Positions 27,268 through 37,226 are shown, counted from the first letter of the stretch. The stretch: 64,000 nucleotides of DNA from Paenibacillus endoradicis (GCF_024721975.1 NZ_JANQBB010000002.1:744001-808000); one strand, 5' to 3'. The notes: generated by a model from the sequence alone, not told the origin. Translations and numbers: made by a program.

Positions 27268-27311
27268 GTTGCCTCAACTCCATCTTTAGTCTCTATCTCA
27301 GTTTTTGTCTA

Positions 27312-27764
27312 CTATTCTGTTCCTAATTCTTTGTTGAAATAACTATTTAACTCCATTAAATACTGCTTCAGCTGATCGTGAGATTCTACACTAATACAAG
27401 CCCTGACTTCATCAGAAATGCTTTCTTCAATTGAAATGGTATCCGCAATTAGTTGTCTACCTTGCTCGGTGGCATAGATTCGCATGGATCGACGATCCAT
27501 TTCATCTTCTTGACGAACAATAAACCCTTTATGCTCAAGTTGATGTAAAATACGTGTCACTGTAGGTTTATCCTTAAATGTGCGGGCAGCGATTTCCTTC
27601 TGTATCATTCCTTCATCATCAGCGACATGGTATAGAACTGACCATTGCTCAGGCGTAATATCAAAATCTTTCAAACGATGCATTAGCAATGCAGTAACTT
27701 TGCGATACGTTGCTCCAAGTAAAAAGCCTACTGACATTAGCGGTTCCTTACCTTGTATTTCCAT
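27312..27764 (-). CDS. MarR-family regulator
   Basis: About 150 residues, winged HTH with KEIAARTFKDKPTVTRILHQ and the wing motif VRQEDEMDRRSMRIYATEQG. Likely represses itself and the adjoining MFS gene and is released by a small phenolic-type ligand. The start is set at ATG 27764 (MEIQGKEPL), preceded by GGAG at 7 nt; the TTG at 27800 has no ribosome site. A TAGTTA...TAACTA dyad lies about 70 nt upstream. Confidence 0.85.
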   Translation of the reverse strand: MEIQGKEPLMSVGFLLGATYRKVTALLMHRLKDFDITPEQWSVLYHVADDEGMIQKEIAARTFKDKPTVTRILHQLEHKGFIVRQEDEMDRRSMRIYATEQGRQLIADTISIEESISDEVRACISVESHDQLKQYLMELNSYFNKELGTE

Positions 27765-27833
27765 TTTCAAGCTCCGTTCTTTAATTAGTTGTCTTGACAA
27801 TTATATACCTCTAAAGTGATTGTTGCAACCTAT

Positions 27834-27853
27834 TAGTTATTGTTAATTAACTA
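27834..27853. promoter_or_regulatory. Candidate MarR operator
   Basis: TAGTTA-N8-TAACTA, with an inner GTTAATTAAC, in the marR promoter region. The half-site TAGTTA also occurs in the perfect operator of the other MarR gene (57967-57997), which supports a related binding mode. Confidence 0.5.
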
Positions 27854-27907
27854 TATAAATGTTATACGTGGATAACTTTTTATCTCCAAAATAATGACAT
27901 ACAAAAA

Positions 27908-27946
27908 ATACAGTAGCTATACACATGATGTGTATAGCTACTGTAT
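27908..27946 (-). terminator. Duplicated pepV terminator, now serving the sugar operon
   Basis: Arms ATACAGTAGCTATACAC and GTGTATAGCTACTGTAT around ATGAT, with A-run ACAAAAAAT on the plus side, i.e. T-run on the minus strand. It lies about 200 nt past the last permease gene. Confidence 0.88.
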
Positions 27947-28054
27947 AAGTACTCCTAAATAGCTCTTTCCTTACTATATATTGAGATAAACTAAGTATTA
28001 TTTAACACTTATACACAGCATGTTGATGGAATTGTGTATAACAATTTGGGTGAA

Positions 28055-28130
28055 CTAGAACTTACTATGCTCTCCACATATTTCTACGATGACCTGTGCA
28101 TAGATTTGTGCCGCCAATAATAAATCATCC
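28055..28130 (-). pseudogene. pepV 3' stub
   Basis: Encodes DDLLLAAQIYAQVIVEICGE then HSKF and stop, identical in protein sequence to the end of the complete PepV at 43245-44666 (stop TAG here, TAA there). Everything upstream of DD is missing; 13 nt separate the stub from the stop of the permease gene at 28144. This is a truncated duplicate, not a gene. Confidence 0.88.
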
Positions 28131-28143
28131 TTAATATTAAATA

Positions 28144-28986
28144 CTAGCCTTTGATCGCTCCCGATGAAACACCTTTAACAAAATATTTTTGGAGGGAGAG
28201 GAAAGCAATTAATACTGGTACTAGCGATAAAGTCGTTCCAGCAAAAATCATATCCCAACGAGATGAAAATTCTCCTACATAATAGAACAACTCTACGATC
28301 ATCGTTTTGGTCTGACCAGAAGGTAGCACTAGCATCGGCATTAAAAAATCATTCCATATACCAAGCCCTTGCAGGACAACCATACTTGCTGTAACAGGAC
28401 CGAGTAACGGGAACACAATTCTAAAAAAAATCCCTATTCTTGAGCATCCATCGATTTCTGCAGATTCCTCTATTTCACGTGGTACTCCTTTCAAAAAACT
28501 CGTGAACAATAAGACGCCAAAGCCCACTGATCCAGCAATATAAATCATAATAGGACCCATTAGATTTCCGAATAACCCCATCATGTTCAGCTGCTTGAAC
28601 AACGGAATCATATACACTTGAAATGGAACCATCATTCCAAACAAGAAAAACACATAGACAATGTTCGTCCATTTTGTATCCGTTCGCTCGATGGCATAGG
28701 CTGCCATCGGAATGATGAAAATCATCGCGGCAATCGAAGCTACCGTCAAAATAGCACTATTTAGCATAGCTTTCGGAAATTCAGTTTCAGTCAATAAATA
28801 TTTGAAGCTTTCTGTATAAAGTTCAGATGGAAAAGCAATTGCATCTCGTAAAATCTCTGAGTTTGTCTTAAAAGCAGACATAATATTAAAAAGAATTGGG
28901 AAAATAAAAACAATTGCAATCAACAGAGTTACTACAAATGTAATTACTTCATTGCTCGTAATTGGTTTTTTCACTTTTTTCTCCAT
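28144..28986 (-). CDS. Sugar ABC transporter permease (MalG/UgpE-like, CUT1)
   Basis: 280 residues, six membrane segments, EAA motif EESAEIDGCSRIGIFFRIVF, C-terminus YFVKGVSSGAIKG. Forms the channel with the preceding permease (gap 1 nt). Last gene of the importer; its 3' end abuts the pepV stub, so it uses the duplicated pepV terminator. No ATPase gene nearby; a shared MsmX-type ATPase is expected. Confidence 0.9.
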   Translation of the reverse strand: MEKKVKKPITSNEVITFVVTLLIAIVFIFPILFNIMSAFKTNSEILRDAIAFPSELYTESFKYLLTETEFPKAMLNSAILTVASIAAMIFIIPMAAYAIERTDTKWTNIVYVFFLFGMMVPFQVYMIPLFKQLNMMGLFGNLMGPIMIYIAGSVGFGVLLFTSFLKGVPREIEESAEIDGCSRIGIFFRIVFPLLGPVTASMVVLQGLGIWNDFLMPMLVLPSGQTKTMIVELFYYVGEFSSRWDMIFAGTTLSLVPVLIAFLSLQKYFVKGVSSGAIKG

Positions 28987-28987
28987 G

Positions 28988-29896
28988 CTACATCTGCACC
29001 TCCCTTTTACGAAGCAAACGAATTTGAATAAGTGAGATTATCATAATGATAATAAATAGCACGATAGCAAGCGCTGTACCAAAACCTTGTCTTCCCTCAC
29101 CAAAAGCTACCTTGTATATAATGTAAGTCAACGTCTCAGTTGCAAAGCCTGGGCCACCATTAGTCATTACTGCAATCTGATCAAACAGCTTCAATGAGTT
29201 GATCATTGATAACATGACACACACTGTCGTCGCACCCGCCAGCAATGGAAAGGTAATATGGCGGAATTGCTTCCACTTTCCAGCCCCATCAATATTAGCC
29301 GCCTCAAGAAGCTCCTGCGGTATGCCTTGTAATCCTGCCAAATAAATGATCATATAGTAGCCTGAAGCCTTCCATACTGTTGATAATATAATCGAAAGCA
29401 ATGCATAGTCTGGATTACCAAGCCAATCTGCTTTTAACGCACTTAAGCCCACCATATCGAGTAATTGGTTGATAACCCCGAAATTATAATTCAAAATAAT
29501 CATCCAAATAAATCCCATAATAATTCCACTCATCAGAACTGGAAAATAAAAGATACTACGAAATAAGTTACGGAACCAGCGTACTTGATCTACTAAAATT
29601 GCTAAAGCTAGTGCGACTACATTTTCAAGCAAGACAAGTGCAATCGCTACGATAATAGTATTTTTCAATGCATTATGAACCCTTGGACTTTCCCAAATTT
29701 CTTGAAAATTATTAAATCCAATATACCGGATGTTATCGCTAATGCCATCCCATGAAGTAAAGCTAAGATATATACTACTTAAGGTAGGAACCATAACAAA
29801 CAGGCTATACAATACAAATGCAGGCAATATAAACCATATCGCGTAATTCATCCACCATTTTTTCTTTTTTCTACCCGTTGCAATGGCTTCCATCAC
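28988..29896 (-). CDS. Sugar ABC transporter permease (MalF/UgpA-like, CUT1)
   Basis: 302 residues, six membrane segments, EAA motif LEAANIDGAGKWKQFRHITF and the MTNGGP motif of MalF-type permeases. GGAGGA precedes alternative starts GTG 29896 and ATG 29893. Separated from the binding-protein gene by a hairpin. Confidence 0.9.
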   Translation of the reverse strand: MMEAIATGRKKKKWWMNYAIWFILPAFVLYSLFVMVPTLSSIYLSFTSWDGISDNIRYIGFNNFQEIWESPRVHNALKNTIIVAIALVLLENVVALALAILVDQVRWFRNLFRSIFYFPVLMSGIIMGFIWMIILNYNFGVINQLLDMVGLSALKADWLGNPDYALLSIILSTVWKASGYYMIIYLAGLQGIPQELLEAANIDGAGKWKQFRHITFPLLAGATTVCVMLSMINSLKLFDQIAVMTNGGPGFATETLTYIIYKVAFGEGRQGFGTALAIVLFIIIMIISLIQIRLLRKREVQM

Positions 29897-29919
29897 TTAC
29901 TCTTCCTCCCTTAAACAAA

Positions 29920-29946
29920 TTAACCTCCGCCAATAGGCAGAGGTTA
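29920..29946 (-). terminator. Attenuator hairpin between binding protein and permeases
   Basis: TAACCTC...GAGGTTA with inner GCC/GGC pairing; on the minus strand followed by AATTTGTTTAAG. A weak terminator in the same position as the one in the LplABC operon at 18589. Confidence 0.55.
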
Positions 29947-29979
29947 TCTTGCTTGTCGATTGCCTAAACTCGATTGTTG

Positions 29980-31329
29980 TTATTGTTTGTTAGCTTTGAC
30001 ATTGCTATCGTATTCCGTATCGGATTGTTTCATATAATTTGCTACTTCTCCGTTATTAACAACCAACTCCTGTAATAGCTTATAGAACCAGTTGCGGAAT
30101 TGTGGAGGGATCGCGTTTTCACCGTACCAGTTGTTAATCATCATGGATTTTTGAATAGAAGGATCGGCCATAATTTTCAATACTTCTTCCATTTGCTCAT
30201 TCGTATCATACGATACTTCAGCGGCAGTTGTCGGAATACCGTTAACTGTTGCTAGATATGGGCTGTATTGCGCTGGATCAAAGAAGAAATTAATAAACGA
30301 TTTAATCGCTTCCACTTTATCTGGATCTTTTGCAGCCTCTGCGGATAATGACCACCCTGCAAGTGCAGGTAAGCCATTGATAACGACAGAGCCATCACGA
30401 TTAGGCAAAGCGTAAAAACCGAATTCAAAAGCAGGGTCTGCTTCTTCGATTTGTCCTAGCATCCAAGGACCGGAATAAAGCTGAGCAGCTTTACCAGTTA
30501 CTAGCATTGAGGCCGTCTGATTATCTCCTGTACTTAGCCAACCTTTATCTACATACTTGGAGAATAGATCCTTATAATCGGTCATTGCCTGAACAACATT
30601 TGCATCTGTAAAGCTTACCGTTTGCGCTGTACGTTTGGAGTTCCAATCCGGGTCATCCTTGAACACATTGTTGATTAGGAAGTAATTAACCCAGAAGCCC
30701 ATATGGAACAAATCCTTACCGCCAACAACGATTGGCGAGATACCACTAGCAAGAAGTTTTTCTTGAATTCCGACAAATTCATCGTATGTTTTTGGTAACT
30801 CTGTAATTCCTGCATCCGTATATGCTTTTTTGCTGTAAATAATTCCTTGTGGTGCGTTGCCTGTCATTGGAGCATTATAATATTTACCCTCATAAGTTGG
30901 TAACACTTCAAACAAACTATGAAGCTCCTCTGGAAGCTCCGCTAGCTTGCCCGCATCCACAAACACTTTAGTATCACGCATTTCTACAAGATCGGGGAAT
31001 TCACCCACTGCATCTTTAGTTTTCAACCAATCTAGATAAGAATCACTCGTTGTTTCACTGATGTTTTTAATCGTAATATGTGAGTTTGCTTTCATAAATG
31101 CATCAATCGTAGTTTCAATCGCTTGTTTCGTTGCTGGGTCGCCCGTTGCGTATGCTATAGAAATCGTTACTGGCTTAGGTTGGTCTGTCGCTTCCTCTGA
31201 ATTTGTTGGAGCCTTAGCAGGAGTGTTATTTTCTTTGCCCGAATTGTTGCTGGTACCACCACATGCCGTTAATACTAATGAAATTACCATAATAATGGAC
31301 CATAACTGCAGAATCGATTTTTTAGTCAT
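29980..31329 (-). CDS. Sugar-binding lipoprotein (extracellular solute-binding family 1)
   Basis: 449 residues. Lipobox VLTAC with the lipidated Cys near residue 23, a Lys/Pro/Thr linker to about 50, then a periplasmic-binding-like domain (QAIETTIDAFMKANSHITI). Delivers an oligosaccharide to the adjoining permeases. First gene of the importer with its own 220-nt upstream region; by context the ligand is probably an oligosaccharide released by the enzymes of the cluster. Confidence 0.9.
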   Translation of the reverse strand: MTKKSILQLWSIIMVISLVLTACGGTSNNSGKENNTPAKAPTNSEEATDQPKPVTISIAYATGDPATKQAIETTIDAFMKANSHITIKNISETTSDSYLDWLKTKDAVGEFPDLVEMRDTKVFVDAGKLAELPEELHSLFEVLPTYEGKYYNAPMTGNAPQGIIYSKKAYTDAGITELPKTYDEFVGIQEKLLASGISPIVVGGKDLFHMGFWVNYFLINNVFKDDPDWNSKRTAQTVSFTDANVVQAMTDYKDLFSKYVDKGWLSTGDNQTASMLVTGKAAQLYSGPWMLGQIEEADPAFEFGFYALPNRDGSVVINGLPALAGWSLSAEAAKDPDKVEAIKSFINFFFDPAQYSPYLATVNGIPTTAAEVSYDTNEQMEEVLKIMADPSIQKSMMINNWYGENAIPPQFRNWFYKLLQELVVNNGEVANYMKQSDTEYDSNVKANKQ

Positions 31330-31553
31330 CTTTCTATAAACCTCCCTTTAGTGATCAACGATTACAGGATATTTATTTCCTTGCTTTAAGATTATCATCG
31401 CCTCTATTTAATAGGAATGAAGTTTTTTAAGCCGCATATGTGGGTATTTTATGATGTTTTTCAATATTCAAATAATTAATAAAACATTGCTGAAAAAATT
31501 TAACGTCACAGCATTATGAATCTTGTTTTCACTATATAGAGATAACGGCTAGC

Positions 31554-33656
31554 CTAGACATATTCAATAAATACTGCTGATCTTGGTAATAACAAATCTT
31601 CGTTAATATGCTGCTGGTAGTATCTTTTCCCTTCCAAGTTACTTAGTAAAATAGGATATGAGGAATGATTTACTACGACTAATCCATTTTCAAAAACAGC
31701 AGTTTCAATGTTTTTCCCATAGAAGTTACAGCTAGGCTTAAGATGTCTGCTAATTACATCATGAGTAATATTAGCTTTCATCATCGGAATCGGATATAAC
31801 TCATTGTTTTTCTGTTCTAATGGTACATGCGGGGCTACTTTAGCACTATAAGAATAACCAAAATAGAATCCAAAAGAATAAACATATCCATTGCCAAAAC
31901 GATTAGAAACTACACAGCCTAAGTTATCACTCAAATAAGTAGCAATAACCTCATCTCCTTCAAAACTTTCAAAACAGTCACCCTGAGGCAAACCACCTTC
32001 GCCATATTGAATACAATCCGGCTCATGGGGTGTTCCCGCAATAGATAAAGCTGCTTCCACAAGTTGATCATTAGGACCATGAAGAAGTACTCCACCCTGC
32101 TTCACCCATTGTTGTATCCTTTGTTCAGCTTCAACATTTTGTTCGAGAAGATAACAGTCATTAGCACTAATAATTAATATGCTATAGTTAGAAAGGTGAT
32201 TGTGAATTACCATGTTCAAATCTATAATATCTGCCGAGTAACCAGCATCGCAGCAAGATTTGTACCAACCTAACATATCTATTCTTCGTTCTTTATTACC
32301 ATCCACTGACATTGGTTCAAAAGCAGACATAGCTGAAGGGAACAAAATGGCGATAGCCTTTGTTCTATTTCCTTTGATCATAGGGATTACGTCTTTTGCC
32401 CATTGGTTAGCCGTTGCTAACGAAGCCTTGAAAGATTCTTCCATGCGATGTAGAACCCCTCCATCATCTAATCCACTCATCCCGTAAGATGTATATCCCT
32501 TTGCTCCATTAGCCACCATGCTTCCGACCATTTGACATGGAGTAATACTTGAATAGATATCATGATACAGGAATCTTCCCCAATAAATCCCTCCTACAAA
32601 ATCTCTTCCATCATTCATAGCTCGCATCATACTGTGCTGGCAAGCTACGACATAAGGATCTGCATCCCCATAAGGAGTTATTGGAACAGTAATAAAATGC
32701 GCGGAATCAACATATGGCGACAATGCATAAATATCTATACCTCGCATTGAAGTGTCCCATAGTTCACTAAAACCTACATTTGAGAGCATCGATCCATCGA
32801 TATTCAAAAAGTAGCTCCATTGAGCCAAATTCGGGCATAGAAATAAACTGTCATCCATTTCATTAAAACGGCTCTTCATCGTTGAAAAGTAATGACATAG
32901 CTCTTCCTTTCTCCATTTCATATTATCTGCCCACATGATTACTTTGGGAGTTAACTGGGCGACATCTTCACTTGTATACATCTGTTCGTTTTTATATTTC
33001 AGTTCATACCAATAATCTTTTGGTGTTAATTCAGAAAACGTAATGAAATCTGTCGCATATTTGTTATTAAAGAAATGAATACTATCATTGTATTGTGTTG
33101 ATAACCATTTCAAATATCTTTGAATGCCTTCCTCATCAAAGCTAGGAGCGACTATAGGATCCCACATGCTGCATATAGGTTTTCTTATTTCACCATTAAT
33201 CTCAACCATTGTGCCATTATCTCCATAGGTACTGAGTAAACCAGCGACATGATCCATCATAGAATCTTGAGCCAAAGGAGACCAATATCGATACCATCTT
33301 CCATCAGATCCATCTATATTTTTCACCGAATCACCATAAATCGGAGGGCTAAAGCGAATATTAGGATATAAATTGTCACCGTTGAGATACAAGGCCAAAA
33401 ACTCATGACTCATACCATTAGCTTTCAGAGTCTCAATCGTATATTCTATCATTTTCACATATTGACTTGCTTCAAGTCCTTGGTATCTATCTCGGAAATC
33501 CTCCCATGCTTTGGCATCAAGAAGAAAACTATTAAATCCTAGCTCCTTTGCTAGTTTTACTGAATACTCTACAAAGTTTTCATCATCAAAAGCAGGTTTG
33601 TAAAAGTTCCCTGCCCATACGTTAATGTACGGTTCCATATTGTTTTGATCGATCAT
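31554..33656 (-). CDS. Intracellular GH42-like glycoside hydrolase
   Basis: About 700 residues with no signal peptide. A TIM-barrel-like N-terminal half (EFLALYLNGDNLYPNIRFSP; FSELWDTSMRGIDIYALSPY; GGIYWGRFLY) is followed by a GATase-like domain around 480-620 (AILFPSAMSAFEPMSVDGNK; DLNMVIHNHLSNYSILIISA) and a beta domain. This order is that of GH42 beta-galactosidases and relatives, but the catalytic acids were not fixed and the match is loose; it may belong to a little-studied family. The start is ATG 33656 with AGGAGA 7 nt upstream; the longer frame runs into the kinase gene. Only 25 nt separate it from the kinase stop. Confidence 0.55.
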   Translation of the reverse strand: MIDQNNMEPYINVWAGNFYKPAFDDENFVEYSVKLAKELGFNSFLLDAKAWEDFRDRYQGLEASQYVKMIEYTIETLKANGMSHEFLALYLNGDNLYPNIRFSPPIYGDSVKNIDGSDGRWYRYWSPLAQDSMMDHVAGLLSTYGDNGTMVEINGEIRKPICSMWDPIVAPSFDEEGIQRYLKWLSTQYNDSIHFFNNKYATDFITFSELTPKDYWYELKYKNEQMYTSEDVAQLTPKVIMWADNMKWRKEELCHYFSTMKSRFNEMDDSLFLCPNLAQWSYFLNIDGSMLSNVGFSELWDTSMRGIDIYALSPYVDSAHFITVPITPYGDADPYVVACQHSMMRAMNDGRDFVGGIYWGRFLYHDIYSSITPCQMVGSMVANGAKGYTSYGMSGLDDGGVLHRMEESFKASLATANQWAKDVIPMIKGNRTKAIAILFPSAMSAFEPMSVDGNKERRIDMLGWYKSCCDAGYSADIIDLNMVIHNHLSNYSILIISANDCYLLEQNVEAEQRIQQWVKQGGVLLHGPNDQLVEAALSIAGTPHEPDCIQYGEGGLPQGDCFESFEGDEVIATYLSDNLGCVVSNRFGNGYVYSFGFYFGYSYSAKVAPHVPLEQKNNELYPIPMMKANITHDVISRHLKPSCNFYGKNIETAVFENGLVVVNHSSYPILLSNLEGKRYYQQHINEDLLLPRSAVFIEYV

Positions 33657-33681
33657 ATGTACATCTCCTACTATATTGTTT

Positions 33682-35463
33682 TTATTTGATGGCTTTATTG
33701 TGGCGCTCAGTAATAGGAAGCAATAAGCAAACTGAAGTACCGATATGCTCCACGCTACTAATTGACAAGCCATATTCATCTCCACACACAGATTTAATAC
33801 GGTCATGAACATTTTTAATACCTACGTTTTTACTTGGCGCTTTTGGCTCCGATAGCCGTTTCATCAGTTCATGTAATCGAGCTTCACTTATGCCTGCTCC
33901 ATCATCGTAGACCGTAACGGATAGCCTGTCCTCGACTACCTCAAGCGTAACAAGTACAGTGCCTTTACCACCCTTGTAGAGAATTCCATGCTGTATAGCA
34001 TTTTCTACAATTGGCTGTAGTGACAGTTTGAGAATTTGCCAATCAAGTCGTACATCCTCGGCTATATTCAAACGAAGCTCGATTCGATTTTCATAACGAA
34101 CCCGAATAATATGAAAATAATCATTCAGATGATCAAGTTCCTCCTGTATCGATACCCAATCCTCACCATAATCAATGACATATTTCAATTGATTAGATAA
34201 AGCAAGAATCATGTCGGCTACCTCGCCATCATCTTTGTAAACAGCATTCATTCGTATAACCTCTAGCGTATTGTACAAATAATGTGGTCTAATTTGACTT
34301 TTCAACGCATTAAGCTCCGCTTGTTTTTGTTTTATTTCCGCAATATATGCATCATTAATAAATAGTTTTAATCTTTCCACCATTTTGTTGAAGCCGAAAG
34401 CAAGCCGTCCGATCTCATCCTTGCTGTACTTTGTAATTTGTATATCCAGATTACCCATTTCCACCTTATTCATATGCTTTAGTATGTTAAGAATCGGAGA
34501 AGATAGTCTTCTGGAAAAAAGCGTCCCCATAGCAAGAAGCACGATCGAACATACGATAATAGCAACGTATATCGTAGATTGTATATTTTTAAGTTGATTG
34601 AACAGATTTTGACTCGATACACGCATAAGCACCTGTCCAGATAAATATGGAACCTCACCGCTAAAGATCAAATAATTTTCATCTTCTGCGTGAGCATACA
34701 AATTTTCTGTATCCGCTTTCAATATATCTTCCCTATTACTGTAATATATGCGTTGATCACCATCTAGCACATACAGCTCGTCGTCTTTACTCAAGTTCAA
34801 TTCTTGGAGAAAGACGTCAAGTACACTAGCATCAACATCAATAAAGAGACTACCTACAACCTTATGTTCCTTTGCCAGGATGCCGTTAATATCAATCAGA
34901 TTACGACCGAACGTAATCACCTTCTTATTCGGACTTCCGTAATAATCTTCTGAGTGAGTTGGATAGATCGATAATTGATTAGGTCGATCTATAAGCGGCT
35001 CCGACCACAGTTCCAGAGGTAACTTCTCTACCTCAAAAGGCTTGCTCTGCCGCGTCTGATAATACACTTTGTTATCCAACGAACGCACAAAGTAGACACT
35101 TCTTATATGCTTATCACTGTATAATACCGTCTTCAAAAAGGCATCAATTGGAAGATCATTAATCTGCTCAAAATGATTGACGTTTTCAGTTTGATTAACG
35201 GAAATACTATGCGAATATCCTTCATATCTTCCTGTATACATCAATCGAGTTATTTCGTCATAATCCAAGAAAACATTGTTAATGTTATAACTCATATACA
35301 TTGACATTTGCTTCAAATTGTTAACCGTAAATTGCTGAACATGCCCAGTAAATGCTTGTAAAGAAAAGATGCTCAGCGCAATAAGCGGTAATAACCCTAC
35401 CAACAAAAAAGCCATTGAAAATTTGACGAATACGCTATTCCACCATTTCCGAATAAAAGTCAT
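33682..35463 (-). CDS. YesM-type sensor histidine kinase
   Basis: 593 residues: TM1 (about 14-36), extracellular dCache-like region, TM2 (about 283-303), HAMP, His_kinase with SQIRPHYLYNTLE and HATPase_c with VENAIQHGILYKGG and YDDGAGIS. GGAGGA precedes the ATG. Its partner is presumably the AraC-type regulator at 37275-38867, from which it is separated by the GH43 gene, an unusual arrangement. Expected to detect an extracellular oligosaccharide. Confidence 0.88.
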   Translation of the reverse strand: MTFIRKWWNSVFVKFSMAFLLVGLLPLIALSIFSLQAFTGHVQQFTVNNLKQMSMYMSYNINNVFLDYDEITRLMYTGRYEGYSHSISVNQTENVNHFEQINDLPIDAFLKTVLYSDKHIRSVYFVRSLDNKVYYQTRQSKPFEVEKLPLELWSEPLIDRPNQLSIYPTHSEDYYGSPNKKVITFGRNLIDINGILAKEHKVVGSLFIDVDASVLDVFLQELNLSKDDELYVLDGDQRIYYSNREDILKADTENLYAHAEDENYLIFSGEVPYLSGQVLMRVSSQNLFNQLKNIQSTIYVAIIVCSIVLLAMGTLFSRRLSSPILNILKHMNKVEMGNLDIQITKYSKDEIGRLAFGFNKMVERLKLFINDAYIAEIKQKQAELNALKSQIRPHYLYNTLEVIRMNAVYKDDGEVADMILALSNQLKYVIDYGEDWVSIQEELDHLNDYFHIIRVRYENRIELRLNIAEDVRLDWQILKLSLQPIVENAIQHGILYKGGKGTVLVTLEVVEDRLSVTVYDDGAGISEARLHELMKRLSEPKAPSKNVGIKNVHDRIKSVCGDEYGLSISSVEHIGTSVCLLLPITERHNKAIK

Positions 35464-35535
35464 CGAACTCCTCCTGACATGGTACTACTTATCGTGTTAA
35501 TCATACCTTGTCAGTTCCGATATGCAACATATTTC

Positions 35536-37113
35536 TCATTTTGTTATAATTGTAAAATAATCAAAATCAGCTTGCTTCATCATTCCAGACAAATCCTGAG
35601 CGCATAGTCCGATCATCGTCCCAGTAAAACCAAGCTTGCCCTCATATTCATCTGACAACTGACCTAGATCAAGCGTATTCCCTATATTTAGCCATGTTGT
35701 ACCATCAGGAGAGCAACTGAACTGAACTCGATGAAATTGAACGATCACCTTCAAATAGCAACGTTCCCAGTTGTCTGTCAGCACCACTGCCCCATCAGGT
35801 TCATCATATTGGCCTTGTTTTGTTACGACAAGCGCGATATGCTTTCCTCTATCTTCATCTCGACTTATCCGCAAATAGAAATGATCAGATTCGTCATAGT
35901 ATAGTACTAAACCTGCCATTTGATTGAAATGCTCTGGTTCGAACTCTACACATGTTTCTACTTCACATTCAAAATGGTCAAGCCTTCTAGCTACCATGCT
36001 TTGGTTATGCCAGGAGTACAAGGACTCTCTACCGCGAAGCCGCAAATAACCTGGACGCTCCGTCAAGCTCAACCAATCTCCACTTGCAGGGACGCGTAGT
36101 GTGAAATATTGGCCTCCAAGTTCTTCATCTTCAAAGTCATCTGTACTAGGTAACTGTAAAAACGTATGCGGTGGTAAATCTGGCGCTTGCTCGGTAACTG
36201 GTGGTAGCTTTCCACCTTGTGTAAGTCTAAGCCAGCCATCTTCTGTCCATACAAGTCGAGCCAGTCCAGTCTCACGTCCAAGTGGAGATAGTCGCCTTTC
36301 TGGCAGAGGACGTGCACAGATATAGGACATATACCATTCACCATTTTGCGTTTCCACTATAGCTCCGTGTCCTGCTTTCTGCAAAGGATAATCTGGGGTA
36401 TCCACTGTCGTTATTAATGGAAACTCGGGATCATACTCATATGGCCCTTCAATATGACGTGAGCGAGCCAATGTTGCTGCATGGTTCCATCCAGTGCCCC
36501 CTTCAGCAAGTAATAAGTAATACCATCCATTGCGCTTGAACATAAATGGCCCTTCTGTGACACCTATCGAAGTTCCCGTTGCAATCTTCGTCACTGGCCC
36601 AATTAAGCACCTCTTCTCCTCGGAATATTGCTGCATCATTATTCCACTAAATCGATCTTTTCCTTTGCGATAATCCCAAGCCATATTGAGCAAATATTTT
36701 CGTCCATCATCATCATGAAACAAAAACGGGTCAAAACCACTACTGTTCAAATGAATCGGTGTGGACCATGGGCCCATAATATCGTTAGAAGTTAGTAAAT
36801 AATTGTGCAAGTCTTTAAATACACCTCGGCGTGCTTTGACATCGGTAATCATCAAATAAAATGTTCCATTATGATACGTTAGTGCTGGAGCCCAGATTCC
36901 TCCCGAGCTAGGTGTACCGCGCAGATCAAGCTGAGACACCTCACTTAGCGGTCGCGTCAACATACGCCAGTGAACCAAATCACGTGAATGATGAATTTGT
37001 ACGCCCGGAAACCATTCAAATGTAGACGTAGCTATATAGTAATCATCACCGACACGCAACATTGAAGCATCCGGATTAAAACCTCGCAATACGGGATTGC
37101 TAATAATCGTCAT
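35536..37113 (-). CDS. GH43 family beta-xylosidase/arabinofuranosidase
   Basis: 525 residues, cytoplasmic (no signal peptide). Five-bladed GH43 propeller in the first 320 residues: base Asp15 in GFNPDASML, pKa-modulating Asp in SSGFDPFLF and acid Glu in VTEGPFMF. A C-terminal GH43_C2-type beta-sandwich starts near residue 325 (TDDFEDEELGGQYFTLRVP). Subfamily 11/12-like; removes xylose or arabinose from the non-reducing end of imported oligosaccharides. Confidence 0.88.
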   Translation of the reverse strand: MTIISNPVLRGFNPDASMLRVGDDYYIATSTFEWFPGVQIHHSRDLVHWRMLTRPLSEVSQLDLRGTPSSGGIWAPALTYHNGTFYLMITDVKARRGVFKDLHNYLLTSNDIMGPWSTPIHLNSSGFDPFLFHDDDGRKYLLNMAWDYRKGKDRFSGIMMQQYSEEKRCLIGPVTKIATGTSIGVTEGPFMFKRNGWYYLLLAEGGTGWNHAATLARSRHIEGPYEYDPEFPLITTVDTPDYPLQKAGHGAIVETQNGEWYMSYICARPLPERRLSPLGRETGLARLVWTEDGWLRLTQGGKLPPVTEQAPDLPPHTFLQLPSTDDFEDEELGGQYFTLRVPASGDWLSLTERPGYLRLRGRESLYSWHNQSMVARRLDHFECEVETCVEFEPEHFNQMAGLVLYYDESDHFYLRISRDEDRGKHIALVVTKQGQYDEPDGAVVLTDNWERCYLKVIVQFHRVQFSCSPDGTTWLNIGNTLDLGQLSDEYEGKLGFTGTMIGLCAQDLSGMMKQADFDYFTIITK

Positions 37114-37226
37114 TTGTCTCTCTCCTTCTTAGCTTTTGTTTAACCCTATCATGCGTACATAAAACAATAAATGAAGTTTCTTTATGTAAATATCAGCTTT
37201 TTTAACACCAGTTGCCAATACAAAAA

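Larger units (their letters stand above)
27901..28130 (-). repeat. Left copy of pepV 3' end plus terminator (direct repeat)
   Basis: Direct repeat of 43091-43320. It contains the last codons of pepV, a 3' UTR hairpin and the pepV terminator. The coding block matches at about 71 of 73 positions; the terminator block differs by a few bases, including a paired compensatory change in the stem; the roughly 110 bp between are diverged. It brackets the polysaccharide cluster on the left. Confidence 0.85.

Noticed and set aside
27901..28143. Independent gene at the left repeat
   Set aside because: It is a 3' stub of pepV with no start, explained by the duplication.
33657..33812. 52-codon extension of the GH42-like gene into the kinase gene
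   Set aside because: It is antisense-free but out of frame with the kinase and lacks a site; AGGAGA supports ATG 33656.
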